A DNA stretch of 54,112 bases, from assembly GCF_900110685.1 (NCBI RefSeq), contig NZ_FOES01000015.1, forward strand, positions 1 to 54,112, in the 5' to 3' direction. The stretch's first letter is position 1. Each line of letters begins with the position of its first letter. The notes under the pieces are model-generated. The model did no database searches. It saw only the letters and a list, made by a program, of their open reading frames with translations, and was not told the DNA's origin. The translations under genes and the position numbers were made by a program. The DNA comes from Piscibacillus halophilus (GTDB taxonomy: Bacteria; Bacillota; Bacilli; Bacillales; Alkalibacillaceae). Shown here piece after piece: positions 32,609-40,893 of the stretch.

Positions 32609-33823
32609 ATGGAACAATGGAAACGTGAAGAAAAAGGTGCAGCATTAATTATTGTTTTAATGACGATCGTTCTAATCATGTTGTTCTCAATCGCTATGAT
32701 GAGTAGCATCTTATCAAACGCTAAACAAAACCACGTTATGAAACAAAGTAATCGTTCAACTCATATTGCTGAAATGGGAGCTACTTATATCCAGCATCAA
32801 TTTGTTCGATATTTAGAAGAAAATGATGTTGAATTAAATGAAGATACAATTCAACATATGATTTCAGAAACGATTCTACATGTTGATTCAGTTGTAGTTG
32901 ATGAAGAACATCCAGAACGCTTTTTTGAATTAAGTCCAAATGCTGAAGTGACCCCCACCCCTGAAGGATCTAAGATTTCCGTTAATGTCATCGGGTATGA
33001 TTCAGAGTTTCAAGAAGAATTATCTTTAGTGTTTAATATTAAAAATAGAGAGATCCCCATTGATGAGTGGATAGATGAGAGCGAAACGCCACCACCACCG
33101 CCAGAGGATCCAGATTACCATTATGAAAATTCAGTGAAATGGAAGAAAAACCGAACTGAATGCCCTCAAGAACCAGACAGTTCTTATTATTTATCTGATT
33201 CCTTAGCTGTTAATTGTGATGCTATTGTTGGTAATTTATATACTGAAGGTCTAGTTAATGTTAAAAGTAGTTCATTAACCGTTAATGGTAGAGCCGTCTT
33301 AAATGGATTAGATATCAGTACTTTATCAAAAGTCTTGATTAAAGGTAATGCTTATATCAATTCAGAATTAACGAGCACCAATAATCCAAATAGTGAATTG
33401 TTAGTTTGTGGACATACTCGTTTTAAGGAGAAAATTGATTATCGTGGTCATTTTGCGGTTCGTGGCTACGTAGTTGCAGATAATCAAATTACATTCAGCC
33501 ATAATCCCGCCCAATTCGGTCATGATGCCATATTATATAATGGGTTGAATTTAAAAGGTACTAATTTAACCGTAGATGGAGATTTAACAATTTTTACGGA
33601 TTTAGATGTACAATCCTTTCATAATCAACTCGGAGGAGATTTGTATGTGGCTGGAGATCTCATCATCTACTCTTCAGATGATAGCGAACCAATAATTAAC
33701 CCTGAAGGCGAGGCTTTTCATACAGGAGTTAATGTAGACGTTACATTTCCAGAATGTGATGATGCTCCACCTTTAGAATCATCATCTGAGTTTGTAGTTG
33801 ATTTAGAAGATGGAAATTATTAA
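32609..33823 (+). CDS. PilX-like minor pilin with C-terminal beta-repeat domain
   Basis: 404 residues. The N-terminus EEKGAALIIVLMTIVLIMLFS has the PilX pattern (no Glu at +5), then about 110 residues of stalk, a proline-rich linker (ETPPPPPEDPD), and about 220 residues of repeated strand-turn units such as VNVKSSSLTVNGRAVLNG and LNLKGTNLTVDGDLTIFTD. These suggest a right-handed beta-helix, perhaps an adhesive tip. Only two cysteine pairs. It starts 1 nt after the preceding stop. Confidence 0.8.
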   Translation: MEQWKREEKGAALIIVLMTIVLIMLFSIAMMSSILSNAKQNHVMKQSNRSTHIAEMGATYIQHQFVRYLEENDVELNEDTIQHMISETILHVDSVVVDEEHPERFFELSPNAEVTPTPEGSKISVNVIGYDSEFQEELSLVFNIKNREIPIDEWIDESETPPPPPEDPDYHYENSVKWKKNRTECPQEPDSSYYLSDSLAVNCDAIVGNLYTEGLVNVKSSSLTVNGRAVLNGLDISTLSKVLIKGNAYINSELTSTNNPNSELLVCGHTRFKEKIDYRGHFAVRGYVVADNQITFSHNPAQFGHDAILYNGLNLKGTNLTVDGDLTIFTDLDVQSFHNQLGGDLYVAGDLIIYSSDDSEPIINPEGEAFHTGVNVDVTFPECDDAPPLESSSEFVVDLEDGNY

Positions 33824-33835
33824 GAAAAACGAAAC

Positions 33836-33885
33836 ATAAAAAATCGTGGAAACGAATCATTACGATATCGTCCCACGATTTTTTG
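33836..33885 (+). terminator. Terminator of the minor pilin operon
   Basis: AAAAAATCGTGG pairs with CCACGATTTTTT across a 23-nt loop that contains an imperfect inner hairpin. Confidence 0.85.
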
Positions 33886-33897
33886 TCTTATTTAATG

Positions 33898-33950
33898 TTA
33901 ATTTCTAGATAAAACTTAATATTGTCTAGAAAAAGTCTGATATTGTCTAG
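33898..33950. repeat. 21-bp phased GTCTAG array
   Basis: ATATTGTCTAG occurs at 33919-33929 and 33940-33950, and a degenerate copy (TTAATTTCTAG) at 33898-33908: three units with starts exactly 21 bp apart. It lies in the convergent gap between the minor pilin operon and yfjP. Confidence 0.6.
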
Positions 33951-33984
33951 TATCTTTAACCTTAATCAATAGTTACACATATAT

Positions 33985-34854
33985 TTAATCCTCAATACTT
34001 CTCCAAAGTGTTAAGGCTGCATAGCTTCGATAAGGTGACCATTCTTCGGCTTTCTTCTCTACATCATTTTTAGACGGTTTATTATCAAGCTGCCACCATT
34101 TTTTTAGTGCGTTCTGAATTCCGATATCAGCAGCAGGGAAAAGATCATCACGACCTAAAGCAAACAAGAGCCAATTTTGAACGGTCCAAGGTCCAATTCC
34201 TCTTACACTTCCAAGTTCCTTCAACACTTCATTATTTTCAAGCTTTGATAATTTATATAAATCCAATTCGCCATCAACGATTTTACGTGATGTATCAATG
34301 ACATATTCGGCTTTTCGCTGACTAAATTGTAATTCTCTTAAATCATCGTAATCTAACTTAGCAACCGTTTCAGGTTCAGGATAAAACCATGATCCATCGA
34401 TTTCTGTACCAAACTTTTGAACAAAGCGTGTTGACAATGTATAAGCAAATTTCATGTTGAGTTGTTGATGTATGATGACTTTCATCAAGGAATCATAAAG
34501 ATTAAAATCTCTTACAATAGGTGTTCCTTGATATTGATGAAACAACATAGATAATTCAGTTTGTTGGAAAAACTGATGGATATCATTTAAGTCTTTATCC
34601 CATTGAAAAATATTACGAATGTATTCAAAAATCACATCCTGATCATCATCATGGTCAGACATCACGGCAAACACTGGCTTTTCAGTGGTTCCTTCCGCTT
34701 TTACGCGAACAACAACTTTTTCATCTTCAATACGAACTGGAACATCAACCCAGCGTTCTTTAGGATTGGTTCTAACCAATGGATCCATGCTTAACCGTCT
34801 TAGTGAATAATCAAAATCATACATACCCGGTGAATGATAATATTCTTTCCACAT
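33985..34854 (-). CDS. yfjP: DNA-3-methyladenine glycosylase, YfjP type
   Basis: 289 residues of the HhH-GPD superfamily (AlkA class). An N-terminal beta domain precedes the helical core; the HhH is LGSVRGIGPWTVQNWLLFALG and the catalytic Asp is in PAADIGIQNALKKWW. It excises alkylated purines. No iron-sulfur cysteines. I chose ATG 34854 (MWKEYYHSPG), which has AAGGGGAAG upstream. In B. subtilis yfjP is also close to pdaA. Confidence 0.88.
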   Translation of the reverse strand: MWKEYYHSPGMYDFDYSLRRLSMDPLVRTNPKERWVDVPVRIEDEKVVVRVKAEGTTEKPVFAVMSDHDDDQDVIFEYIRNIFQWDKDLNDIHQFFQQTELSMLFHQYQGTPIVRDFNLYDSLMKVIIHQQLNMKFAYTLSTRFVQKFGTEIDGSWFYPEPETVAKLDYDDLRELQFSQRKAEYVIDTSRKIVDGELDLYKLSKLENNEVLKELGSVRGIGPWTVQNWLLFALGRDDLFPAADIGIQNALKKWWQLDNKPSKNDVEKKAEEWSPYRSYAALTLWRSIED

Positions 34855-34957
34855 AAACAACTTCCCCTTCATTTCGTTCGACTAATTACCAGTGTACATC
34901 TATTTCTCATTTTATGGCAAAACATTTAGTTTCATGTAGGACACAAATTAATAAAAA

Positions 34958-34984
34958 GAAAAACGGCTTCAATCAGCCGTTTTA
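34958..34984 (-). terminator. pdaA terminator
   Basis: AAAACGGCTGA and its complement form a stem followed by TTTTTC on the minus strand; it overlaps the end of pdaA. Confidence 0.85.
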
Positions 34985-35764
34985 ATGAAGTGGGACGTGT
35001 TTTTCCCAGAGTAAATCCTCTATAGAACCAAATTCATATCCTCTTTTTCTTAATTCATCGATTAAATGACTTAGAGCATCCGCATTATCTTGGGAGACCG
35101 TGTGTAGTAAGATAATAGCACCCGGGTGAATTTGCTCCATCACTTCATTAAAAGCGTGTTTCCAACCATTCTTTCGGTCACTGTGCCAGTCCACAAATGC
35201 AACGGTCCAGAAGACATTGACATACCCGAGATTATTTGTAATTTCTAATGACTTTTCGTTGAAACGACCCTCTGCTGGGCGGAAAAATAATACCGAATCT
35301 TGGTTCGTATAGGACTTAATTTTTTCATCTAGAGCCTTTAAATCCTGTTTAATTTTTGACTCAGAAGCCTTTGTAAAGTCTAAATGTTTATTAGAATGGT
35401 TCCCAATAATATGCCCTTCTTTTACCATTCGCTTAACCAGTTCTTTTTCATCATCCACATAATGACCGGTTAAGAAGAATGTTGCTGGAACTTGCTTTTC
35501 TTTTAAAACATCCAGCACAGTCGACGTATAGCCTTGCTCATACCCATTATCGAATGTTAAGTAAACTTTTTTCTTATTTGGGTCGCCCATGTAAATACCG
35601 TTATATTTCTCAATTAATGGCGCATAAAACCCAAGGTCAGGTGGTTGTTCATTATATTGTTTTTTATACCCATAGCCATAAGTTTCTTCAGATGGTGTAG
35701 CTGAAGTACTGTAAGAAAAGGAACACAACAGGCATAAAATTGTTAAAAACATTACCTTTTTCAT
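34982..35764 (-). CDS. pdaA: Muramic-delta-lactam deacetylase PdaA
   Basis: 260 residues with an N-terminal signal peptide (MKKVMFLTILCLLCSFSYS). NodB polysaccharide deacetylase domain: TFDNGYEQGYT (Asn replaces the usual second Asp, as is characteristic of PdaA), HSNKHLDFT metal histidines, FRPAEGRFNE, DWHSDRKNGW and ILLHTVS. PdaA, with CwlD, makes the muramic lactam of the spore cortex, needed for germination. Start follows TGGAGG. Forespore expression is expected. Confidence 0.93.
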   Translation of the reverse strand: MKKVMFLTILCLLCSFSYSTSATPSEETYGYGYKKQYNEQPPDLGFYAPLIEKYNGIYMGDPNKKKVYLTFDNGYEQGYTSTVLDVLKEKQVPATFFLTGHYVDDEKELVKRMVKEGHIIGNHSNKHLDFTKASESKIKQDLKALDEKIKSYTNQDSVLFFRPAEGRFNEKSLEITNNLGYVNVFWTVAFVDWHSDRKNGWKHAFNEVMEQIHPGAIILLHTVSQDNADALSHLIDELRKRGYEFGSIEDLLWEKHVPLH

Positions 35765-35835
35765 ATGCTAATCCTCCATATATTTTCTCTTATTTTGTGT
35801 TGGATGATAAAAAAAATACCTATGTGTAGACCAAC

Positions 35836-35876
35836 ATAAAAAAAGCTTTTGTGCGCTAGTTACAAAAGCTTTTTTC
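35836..35876. terminator. Terminator between yuiF and pdaA
   Basis: AAAAAAAGCTTTTGT pairs with ACAAAAGCTTTTTT. Directional to the left it ends the yuiF transcript. Confidence 0.8.
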
Positions 35877-35891
35877 CTTAATAAATTCGAT

Positions 35892-36002
35892 TTATGAGAC
35901 ATTTTTTCGAGTTTATGATACGTGTTCTCCAACTTATGAGGCGCGAATTTTGTCGAACGTATCAAAAAAACGGTTTTATGAGCGTTTCATAGAAGTTTAT
36001 GA
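35892..36002. repeat. 21-bp phased TTATGA array
   Basis: TTATGA starts at 35892, 35913, 35934, 35976 and 35997: all spacings are 21 bp or exactly twice 21; the unit at 35955 is degenerate. It occupies the 3' untranslated region of yuiF between stop codon and terminator. An ORF of 65 codons across it is not considered real. Confidence 0.7.
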
Positions 36003-37316
36003 TCACAAAATTAAAGATGCAATCCAACCGAAAATAAATAGCGGAATATTAAAATGAATAAAAGTCGGAACAACAGTATCCCAAATGTGATTGTGTTTTC
36101 CATCAACATTTAATCCAGCAGTCGGGCCTAACGTACTATCAGAAGCCGGACTTCCTGCATCACCTAATGCTCCTGCAGTACCGATTAAGGCTGCGATTGC
36201 TAAAGGCGAGAATCCAGCTTGACTCGCAATGGGAACAAACAATACGGCCAAGATTGGAATCGTACCAAATGAAGTCCCAATCCCCATCGTTACGACTAAT
36301 CCAACTAATAATAAAATAAAAGCAACTAGAGCTTTTTGACCTTCTAACATGCCAGATGAGGCATTAACTAACGCTTCTACTGAACCCGTTTTTTGTAGGA
36401 CTCCTCCAAAACCAGATGCCGCTAACATGATAAATGCGATCATTCCCATCATGCTAATTCCTTTCGACATCACTTGTTCGCTTTCCTTAAATGGAACAGC
36501 TACTAAGACAAACATTAATACGAGCCCGGTTAAAGCCCCTAAGACCATTTCTTCAGTAACAATTTGAACAACTAATGCTGCTAAGATAGCTATTAAAGTC
36601 ATCAAATGTATTTTTTCAAATTTAAAGGGTTGATCATCAATGTCATCAAATTCAGTTGGTTGACCTTCAGGTTGAATTTGGCTATAGTCTCTTTGTTTAC
36701 GATACGTCATAAAAATAGCTATGAACAGACCGACCACCATTCCAAGCCCCGGTATAATCATCGATGACGCAATCTCTCTAACTGAAAGTTCAATCCCACT
36801 ATTAGCCATACTGTCTTGAATCGTCTCGTGGAAAATCAAACCAAACCCTACTGGCAACATAACATAGGGGGCTTTTAGTCCAAATGTAAGTGACGTTGCG
36901 ACTGCACGGCGATCTAATTTCATTTTGTCAAACAGTGCAATTAATGGTGGAATTAAAATGGGAATGAAAGCTATGTGTACCGGCACAGCGTTCTGTGATA
37001 AAGATGCAATAATTGCAATAGCAATCAACATAAAACCACGCTTACCTTTAACAGCTTTCCTTAAAAATTGTACAATCCCTTTCGTAATACCGGTATATGC
37101 AATCGCGGCTGCAAATCCACCTAGTAAGATATAACTTAATGCTGTATTAGCATTTCCGCCCATATTCTTAACAAACATCTCAACTGTTTCTGCTAAACTT
37201 AAATCAGCCATTAACCCTGCTGAAAAAGCTGAGATAACTAAGGCGACTAATACATTCACTTTTAATAAACTTAAAATCGTTAAAATAAGTACAGATATAA
37301 TAACTGCTGAAGCCAT
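36003..37316 (-). CDS. yuiF: YuiF-like Na+/H+ antiporter family protein
   Basis: 437 residues with about 11 membrane helices. Conserved elements are SQNAVPVHIAFIPILIPPL, LKAPYVMLPVGFGLIFHE and the C-terminal GTAGALGDAGSPASDSTLGPT, which match the NhaC-related Na+/H+ antiporter family including B. subtilis YuiF. Might instead transport an organic anion or amino acid with Na+. Start follows GGGAG. Confidence 0.85.
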   Translation of the reverse strand: MASAVIISVLILTILSLLKVNVLVALVISAFSAGLMADLSLAETVEMFVKNMGGNANTALSYILLGGFAAAIAYTGITKGIVQFLRKAVKGKRGFMLIAIAIIASLSQNAVPVHIAFIPILIPPLIALFDKMKLDRRAVATSLTFGLKAPYVMLPVGFGLIFHETIQDSMANSGIELSVREIASSMIIPGLGMVVGLFIAIFMTYRKQRDYSQIQPEGQPTEFDDIDDQPFKFEKIHLMTLIAILAALVVQIVTEEMVLGALTGLVLMFVLVAVPFKESEQVMSKGISMMGMIAFIMLAASGFGGVLQKTGSVEALVNASSGMLEGQKALVAFILLLVGLVVTMGIGTSFGTIPILAVLFVPIASQAGFSPLAIAALIGTAGALGDAGSPASDSTLGPTAGLNVDGKHNHIWDTVVPTFIHFNIPLFIFGWIASLIL

Positions 37317-37380
37317 ATATAAATCTCCCTTTCATCCTGTTACCACATTAACACTTTATCATAATAAAGCACCTGTTTTA

Positions 37381-37418
37381 AAAAATCAACCCCTTTTTAA
37401 AAATTTATGGGGTTGATC
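37381..37418 (-). terminator. osmC-like gene terminator
   Basis: ATCAACCCC / GGGGTTGAT stem followed by TTTTTT on the minus strand. Confidence 0.88.
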
Positions 37419-37424
37419 ATTGGT

Positions 37425-37811
37425 TTATGCTTCTATAACTTCGACAGTTTCAATGACTTCAATGGACCCAATAACGGATTGAACCATTGAACAATTTTTA
37501 CTCGCAATCTGCAAGCTTTTTTCTAATTTACTTCGATTTAAATCTTGTCCTTTAACTTTAAAAGTTAACGTTACTTTTTCTATTTTATTAACGTCATCTC
37601 CAGTACGCTCCACATCAGCGTCAATCGTCATTTCGTCAAACTCAACTTTCTGCTTATTAAGTATTTTTCTAAAAACCGATGCGCTGCAACCAGCTAAAGA
37701 CGCAACCATTAATTGAAATGGACGAAATCCTTCATCTTCGTTTGGCGATATATCTAAAGGACCAAAATTTGTTTCAGTTTTAATTTCATCTTGTGTCACA
37801 TGAAATTTCAT
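37425..37811 (-). CDS. OsmC family peroxidase-like protein
   Basis: 128 residues. The two OsmC cysteines are visible in LAGCSASVFRKIL and SKNCSMVQSVIG; they form the thiol peroxidase site in OsmC/Ohr. The fold and size fit the OsmC/YhfA-like subgroup. A GTG at 37820 lies inside the ribosome site; ATG 37811 is 8 nt from GAGGAG. Monocistronic and divergent from the MFS gene. Confidence 0.9.
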   Translation of the reverse strand: MKFHVTQDEIKTETNFGPLDISPNEDEGFRPFQLMVASLAGCSASVFRKILNKQKVEFDEMTIDADVERTGDDVNKIEKVTLTFKVKGQDLNRSKLEKSLQIASKNCSMVQSVIGSIEVIETVEVIEA

Positions 37812-37908
37812 TTGCGTCACTCCTCAAGAATAATTCGTATTGATTTCATTCTAACACGTAAATAGGTTAAAATGTCATTGACTTTGCTCAAAAGGGAGTT
37901 GAGATTCT

Positions 37909-39084
37909 ATGGTCAGCCCACGTACTCGTTTTGCTATTTTAGTAACGATTGTCGGAATATCAGGATTATCACAGGGAATGTTGTTACCAGTTATTGCAGT
38001 ACTTTTAGAACAAAGCGGAATCTCGTCTTCCGTTAACGGAATTCATGCGACTGCCTTATATATTGGGATTTTATTAATTTCCCCATTTTTAGAAAAACCA
38101 TTAAGAATCTATGGCTATAAACCACTTATTTTAATCGGTGGAGCACTGGTTTTTTCATCATTGTTTTTCTTTACAATCTGGGAGTCATTATGGTTCTGGT
38201 TCGTTCTTAGGATGATGATTGGTATAGGGGATAATATCCTTCATTTTGGTACACAGACTTGGATTACAACGACGACGGATGAAAAACACCGCGGACGGAA
38301 TATTGCCATTTATGGTTTAATGTTTGCATTAGGGTTTACACTAGGACCTCTTATGACAGCCTTAATCGAAATCAATCCAAGTTTGCCTTTTATTATTAGT
38401 GCTTTGATGTGTTTAATTGCTTGGACATTAATGTTCTTCGTGCGTAACGAATTTCCTATTCAAGAAGATGAAATGCAAGTGACGTCAACACGATCAATCG
38501 GAAGGTTTATAGGAACTATTAAATATGCTTGGGTGGCCTTTTTAGCTCCTTTTGCGTACGGATTTTTAGAAGCATCGTTACACGGTAATTTTCCGGTATA
38601 TGCGATGAGAATTGGTCATGATGTTTCGATGATCTCATTTATCATCCCTTGCTTTGCAGCCGCAAGTATTATTTCTCAAATTCCATTAGGGATGTTAAGT
38701 GATAAAATTGGGAGAAAGAAAGTACTTTCAATGGTTTTATCAGGTGGTATAGCGATTTTCCTAATTGCGGTCGCGGTTGAACATTCTATTATTGGCTTAT
38801 TTACGGTATTCGCATTGTCAGGTTTATTAGTCGGATCATTGTTTTCACTTGGCATGTCTTATATGACTGATTTATTACCTAAAAGCTTACTTCCTGCCGG
38901 TAATATCTTATGTGGTGTTGCTTTTAGTTTAGGTAGTATTTCGGGCCCAGCTCTAAGTGGACTTTACATTGAATATTTCCCTGGTTATTCATTTTTTTAT
39001 GTTATTGTAGGATTTTTATTGGTGGTCTTAATTATGATCTTGATTTATTCAAAAGACCCCGTAAATTCAAAGAGGCACGCATAA
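37909..39084 (+). CDS. yfkF: MFS transporter, YfkF-like
   Basis: 391 residues, 12 membrane helices. Motif A-like loop GMLSDKIGRKKVLS between helices 8 and 9 and the RMMIGIGDNILHFG segment in the first half place it in the drug:H+ antiporter-like MFS group. The substrate is unknown. Next to yfkH as in B. subtilis. AAAGGGAG is 10 nt upstream of the ATG. Confidence 0.85.
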   Translation: MVSPRTRFAILVTIVGISGLSQGMLLPVIAVLLEQSGISSSVNGIHATALYIGILLISPFLEKPLRIYGYKPLILIGGALVFSSLFFFTIWESLWFWFVLRMMIGIGDNILHFGTQTWITTTTDEKHRGRNIAIYGLMFALGFTLGPLMTALIEINPSLPFIISALMCLIAWTLMFFVRNEFPIQEDEMQVTSTRSIGRFIGTIKYAWVAFLAPFAYGFLEASLHGNFPVYAMRIGHDVSMISFIIPCFAAASIISQIPLGMLSDKIGRKKVLSMVLSGGIAIFLIAVAVEHSIIGLFTVFALSGLLVGSLFSLGMSYMTDLLPKSLLPAGNILCGVAFSLGSISGPALSGLYIEYFPGYSFFYVIVGFLLVVLIMILIYSKDPVNSKRHA

Positions 39085-39098
39085 GCACATGCCTCTTT
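39070..39098. terminator. Bidirectional terminator, yfkF/yfkH
   Basis: AGAGGCA / TGCCTCT stem with T-rich flank to the right and A-rich flank to the left. Confidence 0.75.
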
Positions 39099-39100
39099 TA

Positions 39101-39928
39101 TTATTTAAATAATTCAGCTTTGTGTCGACTTAGTAATGCATTAATCTCTCCACCAATAATCAACATCATTCCAGATAAGAAAAACCAAATCATTAATACA
39201 ATAATACTTCCCAAACTGCCATACGTGTAAGAGAAATTCCCTAAGTTTTCAACATAATAAGCAAAACCTAAAGAAGTTAGCTGCCAGCCGATTGTTGCAA
39301 TGATGGCACCAGGCAAGGCGTGTCTTAAAGTAATTCTTTGATTTGGACCCAGAATATACAGAATCGTTAAGATAAAAATGATAATGAAAAACGATAAGAT
39401 CCAACGAAAGGTTTCCCAAAAAACAATAAAATTGTCTGTGTAGCCTAAAAGGGCAAAAATATAGTTCCCTGCAACTTTACCGAATACGGGTAATGCTAAC
39501 GCTACGGTAATCACCAAAATCATCGCAACCGTTAAAGCAATGGAAATAAGTCTGCGAACAATGAACGAACGTCTTTCATCCGTTTCATAAGCATGGTTAA
39601 ACACTCGCATTAAAGCATTTATACCATTGGATGCTGACCAAATCGTTAATATAATACCAAAAGATAAAAGGCCGCTATTTCTTTCTTCCATTAGTTGATT
39701 CACATTTTGAAGAATTAACTCCATCGATTCTCCAGGGATATAGCGGTGAATGATGTTAAATACACTATCTGGATTGATTGGCATAAATCCAATCAGCGTT
39801 AATAAAAAAATAAGAAAAGGAAATAAAGACAAAAGAAAAAAATATGCTAACTGAGCTGACATTCCGACGACATCATCTTCTACAAAATGTTCGTAAAGCT
39901 CTTTCCAAAATTGGATTGTGAAAATCAC
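39101..39928 (-). CDS. yfkH: YihY/BrkB-family membrane protein YfkH
   Basis: 275 residues, six membrane helices; FVEDDVVGMSAQLAYFFLLSLFPFL and LPGAIIATIGWQLTSLGFAYYV are signatures. Formerly called ribonuclease BN by mistake; function unknown. Start GTG, AGGTG 8 nt upstream. Third gene of yfkJ-yfkI-yfkH. Confidence 0.9.
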   Translation of the reverse strand: MIFTIQFWKELYEHFVEDDVVGMSAQLAYFFLLSLFPFLIFLLTLIGFMPINPDSVFNIIHRYIPGESMELILQNVNQLMEERNSGLLSFGIILTIWSASNGINALMRVFNHAYETDERRSFIVRRLISIALTVAMILVITVALALPVFGKVAGNYIFALLGYTDNFIVFWETFRWILSFFIIIFILTILYILGPNQRITLRHALPGAIIATIGWQLTSLGFAYYVENLGNFSYTYGSLGSIIVLMIWFFLSGMMLIIGGEINALLSRHKAELFK

Positions 39929-39942
39929 AATTTATTCACCTA

Positions 39943-40215
39943 CTATTTCTTCTGACTTTGATCGACCTTATCAATGATTCGTTCCACTTGGTTAATTTGT
40001 TCTAACAATTTATCAGTACCTTGACTCACTTGATTCAGCTTCAACCTTAGTTGTCTTACAGAATCAGACGGGTGGCTATAAATATGTTTTATTTGCTGGT
40101 AGGTTTTTTTAGAACCTCTTTTAAAATTTTCCCGTTCTTCTCTGTCAAACATGGATACCCCTAGACCAACTAAAGCCCCGACTATGACACTTGCTTGCCA
40201 TGATTTAAGTTTCAT
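39943..40215 (-). CDS. yfkI: YfkI-like small protein
   Basis: 90 residues: a short N-terminal hydrophobic segment (SVIVGALVGLGVSMF) and a long charged helix predicted to be a coiled coil, comparable to YtxH-type proteins. Function is unknown. GGAGG upstream. Between yfkJ and yfkH, 17 and 14 nt gaps. Confidence 0.78.
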   Translation of the reverse strand: MKLKSWQASVIVGALVGLGVSMFDREERENFKRGSKKTYQQIKHIYSHPSDSVRQLRLKLNQVSQGTDKLLEQINQVERIIDKVDQSQKK

Positions 40216-40232
40216 GTTAAACCTCCTCTGTT

Positions 40233-40703
40233 CTAAATATCATGATTAATCCTTATATCGTCCAGTAAGTTTTTACAAGCCTCCGTTACAAGCTCATAAG
40301 TCTCATCAAAATTTCCCGTAAAATAAGGGTCTGGTACATTTTTAGTTTTATGATCCGGAACATAATCTAACAACTTCTTAATCGTAGCTTGTGTCCCCTC
40401 TATGTTTAACTCATTTAAAGCATTTATATTATCATCGTCCATTGCAATAATATAATCAAAATGTTCAAAATCCGTCCCTTCGACTTGTCTAGCGGTTAAA
40501 CCAGCTGCACTGATATTATTTTCTTTAAGTTTTTTAATCGTGCCTTTGTGGGGAGGATCTCCAATATGGTAATTAGATACACCTGCCGAATCCACTACAA
40601 TCTGTTCATCTAAACCCTTTTGACTAACTAAATTCAAGAATACTGCTTCAGCCATTGGCGATCGGCAAATATTCCCTAAGCAAACAAATAGTACCTTAAT
40701 CAA
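40233..40703 (-). CDS. yfkJ: Low-molecular-weight protein tyrosine phosphatase YfkJ
   Basis: 156 residues as in B. subtilis. P-loop CLGNICRSP near the N-terminus with catalytic Cys and Arg, and general acid Asp in VPDPYFTGNFDETYELV. B. subtilis YfkJ acts on phosphotyrosine and in stress resistance. I chose TTG 40703 (MIKVLFVCLG), 6-7 nt from AAGGTG; the upstream ATGs overlap that site. Confidence 0.93.
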   Translation of the reverse strand: MIKVLFVCLGNICRSPMAEAVFLNLVSQKGLDEQIVVDSAGVSNYHIGDPPHKGTIKKLKENNISAAGLTARQVEGTDFEHFDYIIAMDDDNINALNELNIEGTQATIKKLLDYVPDHKTKNVPDPYFTGNFDETYELVTEACKNLLDDIRINHDI

Positions 40704-40893
40704 GTGCATCACCTTCATAAAAAAATATAACTATAAAATCTTTTTCCCTTTAACCAATATCATAAACAAAAATGGTAAAGAATAAAAGAAGTTAAATTTG
40801 AAAAAAATCCCTAATCCACAATTTCTCTAATAAATTACATAACTAAGGTAAAAATAACGTTAACAGTTACTGTATTGAAAGGAAGTTACAATT

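Noticed and set aside
35768-35965. 65-codon ORF on the minus strand
   Set aside because: It reads through the 21-bp repeat array and a terminator, has no ribosome site and resembles no family.
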